Shown here piece by piece: positions 38,759-46,615 of a stretch of DNA of 64,000 nt. Within the stretch, counting starts at the first letter, position 1; the number at the start of each line of letters is the position of its first letter. The notes beneath the pieces were generated by a model. The model searched no databases, was not told the DNA's origin, and saw only the letters and a program-made list of their open reading frames with translations. The translations under genes and the position numbers were made by a program. Source of the stretch: Alphaproteobacteria bacterium PA2 (lineage in GTDB: Bacteria; Pseudomonadota; Alphaproteobacteria; Caulobacterales; Caulobacteraceae); contig NKIZ01000001.1 in the NCBI GenBank assembly GCA_002256425.1, forward strand, positions 124,001 to 188,000. The letters run 5' to 3'.

Positions 38759-39535
38759 ATGGCCTTCGAGACCCTGATTGTCGAAACCCAGGGCGCCGTC
38801 CGCGTCATCCGGCTCAATCGCCCGGACGCCCTCAACGCCCTGAACAGCACCCTGATGACGGAACTCGGCCTCGCCCTGGACGCCGTCAGCGCCGATGACG
38901 CCATTGGCTGCGTTGTACTGACCGGCTCGGAGCGGGCCTTCGCCGCCGGCGCCGACATCAAGGAAATGTCCGACAAGAGCTACGCAGACATGTTCAAGAG
39001 CGACATGTTCGGGGCGATCTCCCGGAAGTTCGACCAGTTCCGCAAGCCGGTCATCGCCGCCGTCAGCGGCTTCGCCCTGGGCGGCGGCTGCGAACTGGCC
39101 ATGCTGTGCGACTTCATCATCGCCGCCGAGACCGCGAAGTTCGGCCAGCCCGAAATCAATCTCGGCGTCATGCCCGGGATCGGCGGCACCCAGCGCCTGA
39201 CCCGGCTGGTGGGCAAGTCCAAGGCCATGGACATGATCCTGACCGGCCGGATGATGGACGCCGCAGAGGCGGAGCGCGCCGGCCTGGTTTCCCGGGTGGT
39301 CCCGGCCGAAAAGCTTTTGGAAGAAGCCCTGGCCGCAGCCACGAAGATCGCCGGCCAGTCGCCCCTCGCCGTCATGATGAACAAGGAACTGGTGGAAGCC
39401 GCCCTGGAGACCACCCTGGCGACCGGGGTGGCCATGGAGCGGCGCCTGTTCCACTCGCTTTTCGCCTTCGAGGACCAGAAGGAAGGCATGGCGGCCTTTG
39501 TGGAAAAACGGAAGCCGCAGTTCCGGGGAAGCTGA
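38759..39535 (+). CDS. Enoyl-CoA hydratase
   Basis: A 258-residue crotonase-type enzyme that hydrates trans-2-enoyl-CoA in fatty-acid oxidation. The oxyanion-hole segment [12 protein letters not shown] is near residue 60, and [19 protein letters not shown] near 103 is followed by [15 protein letters not shown] with the catalytic Glu region. The best match is to the short-chain mitochondrial-type (ECHS1) hydratases. AAAGGAGA lies 8 bases before the ATG at 38759; a longer frame from 38663 lacks support. The mutM - enoyl-CoA hydratase - rpsT - dnaA neighbourhood is conserved in many alphaproteobacteria. Confidence 0.93.
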   Translation: MAFETLIVETQGAVRVIRLNRPDALNALNSTLMTELGLALDAVSADDAIGCVVLTGSERAFAAGADIKEMSDKSYADMFKSDMFGAISRKFDQFRKPVIAAVSGFALGGGCELAMLCDFIIAAETAKFGQPEINLGVMPGIGGTQRLTRLVGKSKAMDMILTGRMMDAAEAERAGLVSRVVPAEKLLEEALAAATKIAGQSPLAVMMNKELVEAALETTLATGVAMERRLFHSLFAFEDQKEGMAAFVEKRKPQFRGS

Positions 39536-39665
39536 CCCGATAGCCGTCCTGAGAAGAAAGCCCAATGGCGCATTGACCCACAGGCCGCCTTCCCGTATAT
39601 CCGCGCCTCCAATTTAGACGCCCGCCTCTGACAGGCGGCGCGCCATTCGTTTTGAGAGCTGAAGC

Positions 39666-39935
39666 ATGGCAAACACGCCCGGCGCCAAGAAAGCGGTCCG
39701 CAAGATCGCCCGCCGTACCGAAATCAATACGGCCCGCCGTTCGCGCGTGCGCACCTTCCTGCGCAAGTTTGACGAGGCCCTGGCCGCCGGCGATCCCGCC
39801 GTCGCCAAGGACGCCTTCATCAAGGCTCAGTCCGAACTGATGCGCGCCGTGACCAAGGGCGTGGTCCACAAGAATACGGGCTCGCGCAAGGTCTCGCGCC
39901 TGGCTGCCCAGCTGAAGAAGATGGCCGCCGCCTAG
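39666..39935 (+). CDS. rpsT: 30S ribosomal protein S20
   Basis: The 89-residue helical protein binds 16S rRNA. The sequence is typical: [20 protein letters not shown] at the N terminus, the [19 protein letters not shown] helix and [19 protein letters not shown] at the C terminus. A strong terminator follows 63 bases after the stop. Position next to dnaA is standard for alphaproteobacteria. Confidence 0.97.
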   Translation: MANTPGAKKAVRKIARRTEINTARRSRVRTFLRKFDEALAAGDPAVAKDAFIKAQSELMRAVTKGVVHKNTGSRKVSRLAAQLKKMAAA

Positions 39936-39998
39936 GCAGGCTCTCACCTGGCGAAATCGTCAGGCGACATCGGCTTTTTCTTACCCGCAATCGCACCT

Positions 39999-40036
39999 GA
40001 CGCCCGTGGACCATCGTCCGCGGGCGTCTTGTTTTT
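39999..40036 (+). terminator. rpsT terminator
   Basis: GACGCCCG (39999-40006) pairs with CGGGCGTC (40021-40028), extended inward by TGGAC/GTCCG with one wobble pair, and is followed by TTGTTTTT. Confidence 0.88.
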
Positions 40037-40096
40037 CAGCCTCATTAACCGCTTACCTGCGACCAATTTACTCAGTTCAAGGACCCGGAAATTCCA

Positions 40097-40255
40097 GATT
40101 CCCTTGCGGGATTGGGGGTCATGTCGAGTCAATAAAAATATCCGCAAACCGAGCGAAGAATCTCCGTTGACCGGCGAAGAGCCGAAGCTAGTGTTCGTCT
40201 CGTAGAGCGTATTTCCAATTGAACTTGGATGCGGAAAACGACGGCGGCGAGAGTC
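40097..40255 (+). promoter_or_regulatory. GANTC cluster in the dnaA promoter/leader region
   Basis: Four GANTC sites occur: GATTC 40097-40101, GAGTC 40126-40130, GAATC 40158-40162 and GAGTC 40251-40255. GANTC is the CcrM methylation target of Caulobacterales. In C. crescentus dnaA transcription depends on methylation of such promoter sites, so cell-cycle control is a reasonable inference. Confidence 0.55.
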
Positions 40256-40355
40256 TATCTCGCTTCCGGGAACGAACCCGTGCGCTCGAAAAACTGAGGT
40301 TTATCTCGGTGCGAGTTGAGGCGTGGGGGCTCGGCTTGCGGCCAGAATTAAGGGG

Positions 40356-41807
40356 ATGACAGTGACCATCGCGCGTGGAGGGCTAGCGGAAGCTTTGACC
40401 GGAGCTGGGACGGGCGATGCCTGGAACAAGACCTGTCAGGCGCTGAAGCATGAGCTCGGGGAAGCGACCTTCGGATCCTGGCTTGGCCAGGCGTCTCTCA
40501 AGGAGCATGGCGCCGACATCTGCCTCGTGGCGGCCACCGGCGTCGCCCGGGACTGGATCCGCCGTCACGCCTGGCGGCGCATTGGAGAACTGTGGGCCCA
40601 GAACGACCCCATGGGTCGCCATCTGGATCTGAAGTCCCGCATGGAATTCGAGGCCCTGGGTGAAGCTGCGCCCATGACAGCCCCGGCGACCATGGTCGAA
40701 ATCTCGGTCCCGCAGTTTTCGGCTCCATCTGCATCTCATTCCCCGACCCAGCAGGTCAGGGCTCCGGCCCGCCACGGCCTGCAGGAAAGATTCACCTTCG
40801 ACACCTTCGTTCAGGGTCCGGCCAACGAGTTCGCCTTTGCCGTGGCCCGTCGGGTGGCCTCCTGGGCTGACGGACATTTCAACCCGGTCCTCTTCCACGG
40901 CCCCTATGGCTTTGGAAAGACCCACCTGCTGAACGCCATGGCCTGGGAGGCCATGCAGACCGGTGTCGAGAAGAAGGTGGTCTATCTGACCGCCGAGCGC
41001 TTTACCTCGGCCTTTGTCCGCGCCATCCAGGATCGCCAGACCTCGGCCTTCAAGGATGAGCTCCGCGACGCCGACCTGCTGCTCATTGACGACGTTCACT
41101 TCGTGGCGGGCAAGCAGTCCACCCAGGAAGAGCTTTTCCACACCCTCATCGCCCTGGTGGAGGATGGTCGCCGGGTCGTCATGACCGCTGACCGTTCACC
41201 GTCAGAACTGACGGACATGGAGCCGCGACTGCGCTCACACCTGCAGGCGGGTCTGGTCTGCGGCATCGAGCCGGCCGACTTCAATCTTCGTCTGGGCATT
41301 CTCGAGCGCAAGCTGGCCACCCTGGCCGGTCAGGGCGGCTTCGCCCCTTCGGTCCGGCCCGAGGTCCTGCAGTTCCTGGCCGACCGCTTCACCGATTCCG
41401 TTCGTGAACTGGAGGGCGCCTTGAACACCCTGGTGGCCCGTGTCGGCGGCGATCTCGCACGCCTGTCCCTGGACGAAGCCCAGGCCATTCTGCGCCCCCA
41501 TCTTTCCTGCACTGAAAAGCGCGTGACGGTGGACACCATCCAGAAGGCCGTGGCCGAGCACTATGGCCTGAAGCAGGCGGACATGATTTCCGAGCGCCGC
41601 GCCAGGGCCGTGGCCCGGCCGCGTCAGGCGGCCATGTGGATCGCCAAGCAGATCACAACCCGCTCCCTGCCCGATATCGGTCGGCGGTTCGGCGGGCGGG
41701 ATCACACTACGGTCCTTCACGCGGTGCGCCGGATCGAGTCCCTGCGGGCGGAGGATCCGGCCCTGGCGCGGGATCTGGACATCCTGCTGCGCAAGCTGCG
41801 CGGCTAG
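40356..41807 (+). CDS. dnaA: Chromosomal replication initiator DnaA
   Basis: The AAA+ initiator binds the origin and opens it. The 483-residue protein has domain I (WNKTCQALKHELGEATFGSWL), a Pro/Ala linker at about 115-145, the Walker A GPYGFGKTH near 188, Walker B LLLIDDVHF near 243, and the C-terminal DNA-binding signature GRRFGGRDHTTVLHAV near 445. The GPYGFGKTH form matches Caulobacter DnaA. The start is uncertain: AAGGGG abuts the ATG at 40356, so the in-frame GTG at 40362, at a better spacing from that Shine-Dalgarno, may be the true one; a GTG at 40323 is least likely. The stop overlaps the queG stop. Confidence 0.95.
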   Translation: MTVTIARGGLAEALTGAGTGDAWNKTCQALKHELGEATFGSWLGQASLKEHGADICLVAATGVARDWIRRHAWRRIGELWAQNDPMGRHLDLKSRMEFEALGEAAPMTAPATMVEISVPQFSAPSASHSPTQQVRAPARHGLQERFTFDTFVQGPANEFAFAVARRVASWADGHFNPVLFHGPYGFGKTHLLNAMAWEAMQTGVEKKVVYLTAERFTSAFVRAIQDRQTSAFKDELRDADLLLIDDVHFVAGKQSTQEELFHTLIALVEDGRRVVMTADRSPSELTDMEPRLRSHLQAGLVCGIEPADFNLRLGILERKLATLAGQGGFAPSVRPEVLQFLADRFTDSVRELEGALNTLVARVGGDLARLSLDEAQAILRPHLSCTEKRVTVDTIQKAVAEHYGLKQADMISERRARAVARPRQAAMWIAKQITTRSLPDIGRRFGGRDHTTVLHAVRRIESLRAEDPALARDLDILLRKLRG

Positions 41808-42922
41808 AGCCATTCCGTCATGACAGAGGGGTCGGATTCATGTCCGGCCCTTTCGGCCTTCAGAACGCTGAAGGTCTCTTCCGGGACAACCTGTCTCATC
41901 GCCCAGACCGCAGCCCCCCGGACCACCGGGGAGGCATCTTCAAGAAGCTGGCCGATCGCATCCCCATGGCGGGCGTCCCGGGTATTGCCCATGGCGTAGA
42001 GTACATTGCGGATGAACCGGTCGCGACCGATGCGCTTGATAGGGTTCTTGGCGAAGAGGGCACGGAAGTCCTGATCCGTCAGGCCGATCAGATCCTCCAG
42101 CCTTGCCTGGGCCAGGGCTGGGCGCGCCTGAAGACGAAGTTCATGGGAAGCCCGGGCGAACTTGTTCCAGGGACAGGCCGCCAGACAGTCATCGCAGCCA
42201 TAGATCCGGTTGCCCAGGGCGGGCCGGAACTCCACCGGGATCGGCCCCTTCAGCTCGATGGTCAGGTAGGAAATGCAGCGCCGGGCGTCCAGCTGATAGG
42301 GCGCTGGGAAGGCGCTGGTGGGGCAGATGTCGAGGCAGGCCCGGCAATTGCCGCAGTGATCCTGTTCGGACGTGTCCGGCGCCAGGTCAGCCGTGGTCAG
42401 AATGGCGCCGAGAAACAGCCAGGACCCGAAGTCCCGGCTCACCAGATTGGTGTGCTTGCCCTGCCAGCCCAGACCGGCAAGCTGGGCTAGGGGCTTTTCC
42501 ATGAGAGGGGCGGTGTCGACAAAGACCTTGAGATCCTGCCCGAAACGGCTGGCCATCCAGCCTGCCAGTTGCTTCAGCCGGCCCTTGATCAGGTCGTGAT
42601 AGTCATCGCCCTGGGCATAGACCGAGATGGCTGCCCGCTCAGGATCCTTGAGGACTTCAAGCGGATCGGTGTCTGGACCGTAATTGACCCCGAGCATGAT
42701 GGCGCTGCGGGCCTCATTCCACATGCCTGTTGGATGGGCGCGGCGCTCCAGGGTCTCCGCCATCCAGTCCATTTCGCCATGGCGGCCAGCCTCGACAAAG
42801 GCCTCCAGCCTGGCGCCGGCGGGCCAGGGCGCGGCGCAGTCAGCAAAGCCACAGATATCGAAACCGAGCTCAGCCGCCTTCTGGCGGATGATCTCTCGGG
42901 GATCAGAAATCGAGGTCGTCAT
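41804..42922 (-). CDS. queG: Epoxyqueuosine reductase QueG
   Basis: It reduces epoxyqueuosine to queuosine in tRNA, using cobalamin and two 4Fe-4S clusters. The 372-residue protein has the two cluster motifs in the expected order: CGNCRACLDICPTSAF near residue 195, with a further Cys in DARRCISYLTIE, and CDDCLAACPWN near 243. A HEAT-like C-terminal tail is seen from about 305 (AMGNTRDARHGDAIGQLLED). Its start overlaps the upstream GST gene by 20 bases, and its stop overlaps the convergent dnaA stop by four bases. Confidence 0.94.
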   Translation of the reverse strand: MTTSISDPREIIRQKAAELGFDICGFADCAAPWPAGARLEAFVEAGRHGEMDWMAETLERRAHPTGMWNEARSAIMLGVNYGPDTDPLEVLKDPERAAISVYAQGDDYHDLIKGRLKQLAGWMASRFGQDLKVFVDTAPLMEKPLAQLAGLGWQGKHTNLVSRDFGSWLFLGAILTTADLAPDTSEQDHCGNCRACLDICPTSAFPAPYQLDARRCISYLTIELKGPIPVEFRPALGNRIYGCDDCLAACPWNKFARASHELRLQARPALAQARLEDLIGLTDQDFRALFAKNPIKRIGRDRFIRNVLYAMGNTRDARHGDAIGQLLEDASPVVRGAAVWAMRQVVPEETFSVLKAERAGHESDPSVMTEWL

Positions 42923-43574
42923 AATGCGCCGCTGGCGGAAGGCCCGGCCAGCGGTCGGAGAGCAGGGGGCGGAAGGCCGGCCGGGATTTCAGCTTCATGT
43001 ACCAGGTCTTGACCCCCGAAAAGTCCTGCCACGGGACATCGCCGAAATAGTCGATGACCGAAAGGTGGGCGGCGCCGGCGAAGTCGGCCATGGAGAGGCG
43101 GCTTCCGGCCAGCCAGTCCCGCTCCCGCAGCAGGTCTTCCATATAGGTCATGTGGGCCCGTAGGGCCTCACGGCCCTGCCGCAGGCTGGCGAGATCAGGG
43201 GCGCCAAGGCCAAGCAGTCGCTTTTCCATCTTCTCGTGCAGGAGATAGCCGCCAACCTCATAATCGAACTTGCGGTCAAACCACTGGAGCAGACGACGGG
43301 CCTCGGCCCGCTCCTTCGGCTCGCGACCCAGAAGCGGCGGCTCGGGAAAGGTTTCTTCCAGGTGATCGAGAATGGCCCTGCTCTCGCAGAGGACCAGATC
43401 ATCTTCCACCATGACTGGCGTCAGGCCTGAAGGGTTGAGGGCCATCAGATCGGCCGGCCGCTCCCAGTACCGCACGGTCTGGTCATTGAAGGCCAGACGC
43501 TTTTCTCCCAGGGCCAGGCGGACCTGGCGGGAGGCGGGATCCAGCGGAAAGTGGTGAAGGGTGCGGACGGTCAT
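42903..43574 (-). CDS. Glutathione S-transferase family protein
   Basis: A 223-residue GST. The N-terminal thioredoxin-like domain (TLHHFPLDPASRQVRLALGE) contains the ESRAILDHLEETFP motif near residue 63 that binds glutathione. The C-terminal helical domain has LAGSRLSMADFAGAAHLSVIDYFG near 155, the N-capping motif of GSTs. The substrate is unknown. It is the first gene of a pair with queG, which overlaps it. Confidence 0.87.
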   Translation of the reverse strand: MTVRTLHHFPLDPASRQVRLALGEKRLAFNDQTVRYWERPADLMALNPSGLTPVMVEDDLVLCESRAILDHLEETFPEPPLLGREPKERAEARRLLQWFDRKFDYEVGGYLLHEKMEKRLLGLGAPDLASLRQGREALRAHMTYMEDLLRERDWLAGSRLSMADFAGAAHLSVIDYFGDVPWQDFSGVKTWYMKLKSRPAFRPLLSDRWPGLPPAAHYDDLDF

Positions 43575-43628
43575 ATTCTACGGCGTCAATTCTGGGCCGA
43601 TAGACCACGGTGTGTCTTAAGGTCCCGT

Positions 43629-44579
43629 TTACTGAGCGGCCAGTCCGGCGTGATCTTCAGGAAACGCCCCGCCATGGGGCTCGGCCCGACCGTGGGGGTC
43701 AGGATGCAGTATGATGTCGGCGGCGGGAAACTCCGCCAGGACCCGGTTCTCGGCGGCGACCATGAGCCGGTGGGCCTCTTCCAGGCTGAGGTCTGGATCA
43801 AGATCCACATGCATCTGGATGTGGACATAGGGGCCAGAACTGCGGGTGCGCAGCTGGTGCACATCGGAAATCCCGGCGTCCTGGGTCATCAGGGCGATGA
43901 TCCTCTGCCTTTGGTCGTCGGGTAACTCGCGGTCCATCAGCTGGTTGGCGGCCTCGCGGAATACACTGACGGCGCCCCAGAGCAGCAGCAGGGTCACCCC
44001 AAGGGCGGCGAAGGCGTCCAGATTGTTGAGGCCGAAGAAGGACGAGGCGCCAATGCCGACCAGGGCGATCATGTTCGAGGCCAGGTCCGTCGTGTAATGG
44101 GCCCGGTCGCCGCTGATGGCCACGGACTGGGTCTGACGCAGAACCCGGGTCTGGGCCGCCAGCAGGCCCATGGTCAGGACCGTCGAAAGCACCATGACCG
44201 TCACCGCCCAACCTTCCTGGGCCAGGGGATGGGGCTCATAGAGGTGGCGGATGGCCTCCTGGCCGATCAGGGCGGCTGAAGCGAAGACCAGTCCCGCCTG
44301 CACCAGACTGGCGAAGGCCTCGGCCTTGCCATGGCCGAACCTGTGCTCGGCGTCCGGCGGCTCGGCGGCGTAGCGCACGGCGAAAAAGGTCACCAGGGAG
44401 GCAATCAGGTCGAGGCCGGAATCGGCCATGGAGGCCAGAAGCGCCACCGAGCCCGAGGCGATCCAGGCCACGGCCTTCAGGGTCACCAGAATGGTCGCCA
44501 TGGAGACGGAGAGCAGGGAGACCCAGCGGGTCAGCCTGGCTGTGTCTGCTGCGGTCAGGGGTGGGGATTTCGCCATCAT
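43629..44579 (-). CDS. Cation diffusion facilitator (CDF) transporter, FieF-like
   Basis: A 316-residue inner-membrane metal/proton antiporter with about six hydrophobic segments. Metal-site residues are in DSGLDLIASLVTFFAVR near residue 53 and in HRFGHGKAEAFASLVQAG near 79. The soluble C-terminal domain holds VHQLRTRSSGPYVHIQMHVDLDP. The DxxxD and HxxxD-type sites and the HRFGHGKAE segment fit the Zn/Fe-exporting FieF group. No metal regulator adjoins it, although fur is 7 kb away. Confidence 0.88.
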   Translation of the reverse strand: MMAKSPPLTAADTARLTRWVSLLSVSMATILVTLKAVAWIASGSVALLASMADSGLDLIASLVTFFAVRYAAEPPDAEHRFGHGKAEAFASLVQAGLVFASAALIGQEAIRHLYEPHPLAQEGWAVTVMVLSTVLTMGLLAAQTRVLRQTQSVAISGDRAHYTTDLASNMIALVGIGASSFFGLNNLDAFAALGVTLLLLWGAVSVFREAANQLMDRELPDDQRQRIIALMTQDAGISDVHQLRTRSSGPYVHIQMHVDLDPDLSLEEAHRLMVAAENRVLAEFPAADIILHPDPHGRAEPHGGAFPEDHAGLAAQ

Positions 44580-44628
44580 GTCTATCTAGCCGCTTTGCGC
44601 CCCGATCCCAGCGCAAACGACTCGCATC

Positions 44629-45300
44629 TTAGGTGCGGACGAAGTCCAGGAAGACCGGGGCGCAGTCCCCAAGGCCCTTCTGCTCGTACCGTGTGGTGAT
44701 GTGGTCCGGCGGCGGGAGGCGCCAGTCGTCGGGACCCCGGGCAGGCCAGGAAAAGGCCGGGGACTTCAGGACCCGTTCCAGGGTCCAGTCGGCATAGTCA
44801 GCCCAGTCCGTGGCGAAGCGCAGGCCGGCGCCCAGCTTCATCAGCCTGGCCAGTTCAGCCAGAAGCTCCTCATTCACCAGTCGCCGCTTGTTGTGCCGGG
44901 CCTTGGGCCAGGGATCGGGAAAGAGGATGAAGACCCGGTCAAGGCAGGCGTCCGGCATACGGGCCAGCATGTCCCGGACATCGCCGTCATGCAGGCGCAC
45001 ATTCTTCAGGTCGGCTTCTTCGATGTGGCGCAGGGCGCTGGCCACGCCGTTCTGGAAGGGCTCGGCGCCCAGGATCAGGACATCGCGCCGGCGGGCGGCC
45101 TGGGCGGCCATGTGCTCGCCCCCGCCAAAACCAATCTCCAGCCACACCTCGGCCGGTCCAGGCATGAGGGCGGCCGGGACGAAGGGGATTTCCGGCGCCC
45201 GCAGGGCGGGCAGCAGATCGGTCATCAAGGCCGCCTGCCGGGGCTTGATGGTCCGCGATTTCAGGCGGCCGAAGGATCGAAGGGGCGGGGGATTATCCAT
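44629..45300 (-). CDS. trmB: tRNA (guanine-N(7)-)-methyltransferase TrmB
   Basis: It methylates G46 in the tRNA variable loop with SAM. The 223-residue protein has the SAM motif LEIGFGGGEHMAAQA near residue 53, and FILFPDPWPKARHNKRRLV near 124, which is diagnostic for TrmB, followed by FATDWADYADW. The C-terminal TRYEQKGL is the substrate-binding TxYE-type motif. It follows metK by about 30 bases on the minus strand and may be co-transcribed with it, as in other Caulobacterales. Confidence 0.95.
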   Translation of the reverse strand: MDNPPPLRSFGRLKSRTIKPRQAALMTDLLPALRAPEIPFVPAALMPGPAEVWLEIGFGGGEHMAAQAARRRDVLILGAEPFQNGVASALRHIEEADLKNVRLHDGDVRDMLARMPDACLDRVFILFPDPWPKARHNKRRLVNEELLAELARLMKLGAGLRFATDWADYADWTLERVLKSPAFSWPARGPDDWRLPPPDHITTRYEQKGLGDCAPVFLDFVRT

Positions 45301-45330
45301 TTCCCGCCCCCTCTATAGGTCAGGGAAGGA

Positions 45331-46551
45331 CTAGGCCAGACCCTTGAGCTGGTCGACCAGATCGGTCTTTTCCCAGGAGAAGCCGCCCTCATTGTCCGGC
45401 TTGCGGCCGAAGTGGCCATAGGCCGCCGTGCGGGCATAGATGGGACGGTTGAGACCCAGGTGCTCGCGGATGGCCCGGGGCGTGGCGCCGCCGATCATCT
45501 GGGGAAGGGCCAGTTCCAGCTTGGCCGGATCGATCTCGCCTTCGCCGTGGAGGTCCACATAGAAGCTCAGGGGATTGGCCACGCCGATGGCGTAACTGAT
45601 CTGGATGGTGCACTTGCGGGCCAGACCGGCCGCAACGACGTTCTTGGCCAGGTAGCGGCAGGCATAGGCCGCCGAACGGTCCACCTTGGTGGGGTCCTTG
45701 CCCGAGAAGGCGCCGCCGCCGTGGGGCGCTGCGCCGCCATAGGTGTCGACAATGATCTTGCGTCCGGTCAGGCCGGCGTCGCCGTCCGGGCCGCCGATTT
45801 CGAACTTGCCGGTGGGATTGACGTGCCACTTGGTCCTGCGGGTGATCAGGCCGGCCGGGAAAACGCTTTCGACGAAGGGCTGGATCTCGGCCTTCAGACG
45901 CTTGGGATTGGCGGCCAGCAGGCCGATCTTCTTCTTGTGCTGGGTGGAGACCACGATCTGCAGGACTTCGACCGGGCGGCCGTCCTGGTAGAGCAGGGTC
46001 ACCTGGCTCTTGGCGTCGGGCTCGAGCACCGGGCATTCGCCGGAGTGACGCACTTCAGCCAGGCGCTTCAGGATGTCGTGGGAATACTGCAGGGTGGCCG
46101 GCATCAGTTCCGGCGTCTCGTCGCAGGCATAACCGAACATGATGCCCTGGTCGCCGGCGCCTTCTTCCTTGGTGGCGGTGGAGTCAACGCCCTGTGCGAT
46201 ATGGGCGGACTGGGCGTGCAGGTGGCAGGCGTACTTCGCCTTCTGCCAATGGAAGCCCTTCTGCTCGTAGCCGATATCCTTGATGGCCGCCCGCACCTTG
46301 GGCTCCAGGGATCCGACGATTTCCTTGGTCAGGGCCTTGTTCTCGGCGGCTGAGGCGCCCGGCTTGCCAGCGCGGACCTCACCGGCCAGGACAACCCGGT
46401 TGGTAGTGACGAGGGTCTCGCACGCCACGCGGGCCTGGGGCTCTACGGCGAGGAAGGCGTCCACGACCGTATCGGAGATGCGGTCGGCGACCTTGTCGGG
46501 GTGGCCTTCGGAAACGCTTTCGCTGGTGAAGATATAACTGGAACGGCTCAC
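45331..46551 (-). CDS. metK: S-adenosylmethionine synthetase
   Basis: It makes SAM from ATP and methionine. The 406-residue protein begins at a GTG (46551) giving [22 protein letters not shown], preceded by CGGAG at proper spacing; an in-frame TTG at 46575 is less likely. Signatures are [12 protein letters not shown] near residue 15, [13 protein letters not shown] near 130 and [19 protein letters not shown] near 280. It contains a sequence insert relative to the ~384-residue E. coli enzyme, as in other alphaproteobacteria. I checked its short leader for a SAM riboswitch and saw none. Confidence 0.96.
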   Translation of the reverse strand: MSRSSYIFTSESVSEGHPDKVADRISDTVVDAFLAVEPQARVACETLVTTNRVVLAGEVRAGKPGASAAENKALTKEIVGSLEPKVRAAIKDIGYEQKGFHWQKAKYACHLHAQSAHIAQGVDSTATKEEGAGDQGIMFGYACDETPELMPATLQYSHDILKRLAEVRHSGECPVLEPDAKSQVTLLYQDGRPVEVLQIVVSTQHKKKIGLLAANPKRLKAEIQPFVESVFPAGLITRRTKWHVNPTGKFEIGGPDGDAGLTGRKIIVDTYGGAAPHGGGAFSGKDPTKVDRSAAYACRYLAKNVVAAGLARKCTIQISYAIGVANPLSFYVDLHGEGEIDPAKLELALPQMIGGATPRAIREHLGLNRPIYARTAAYGHFGRKPDNEGGFSWEKTDLVDQLKGLA

Positions 46552-46615
46552 AATCTGGCTCCGGAAAGGGCGCAACGGTCACGCCGGCGCGATCCCGTTT
46601 GTGCTAGGGGTAAAC

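Larger units (their letters stand above)
39936..40355. other. 420-base interval between rpsT and dnaA
   Basis: No coding region is supported here. It holds the rpsT terminator (39999-40036), four GANTC sites (40097-40255) and an imperfect palindrome (40206-40237). A TTAACC (CtrA half-site-like) occurs near 40044, without the second half at the usual spacing. I found no cluster of consensus DnaA boxes, so this is probably the dnaA promoter and 5' UTR rather than the replication origin. Confidence 0.7.

Noticed and set aside
39936..40355. Replication origin next to dnaA
   Set aside because: No cluster of DnaA boxes or AT-rich unwinding element is visible, and in Caulobacter the origin is next to hemE, not directly at dnaA.
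46552..46615. SAM riboswitch ahead of metK
   Set aside because: Only ~64 bases separate lnt from metK and they do not fit the SAM-I, SAM-II or SAM/SAH consensus that I know.
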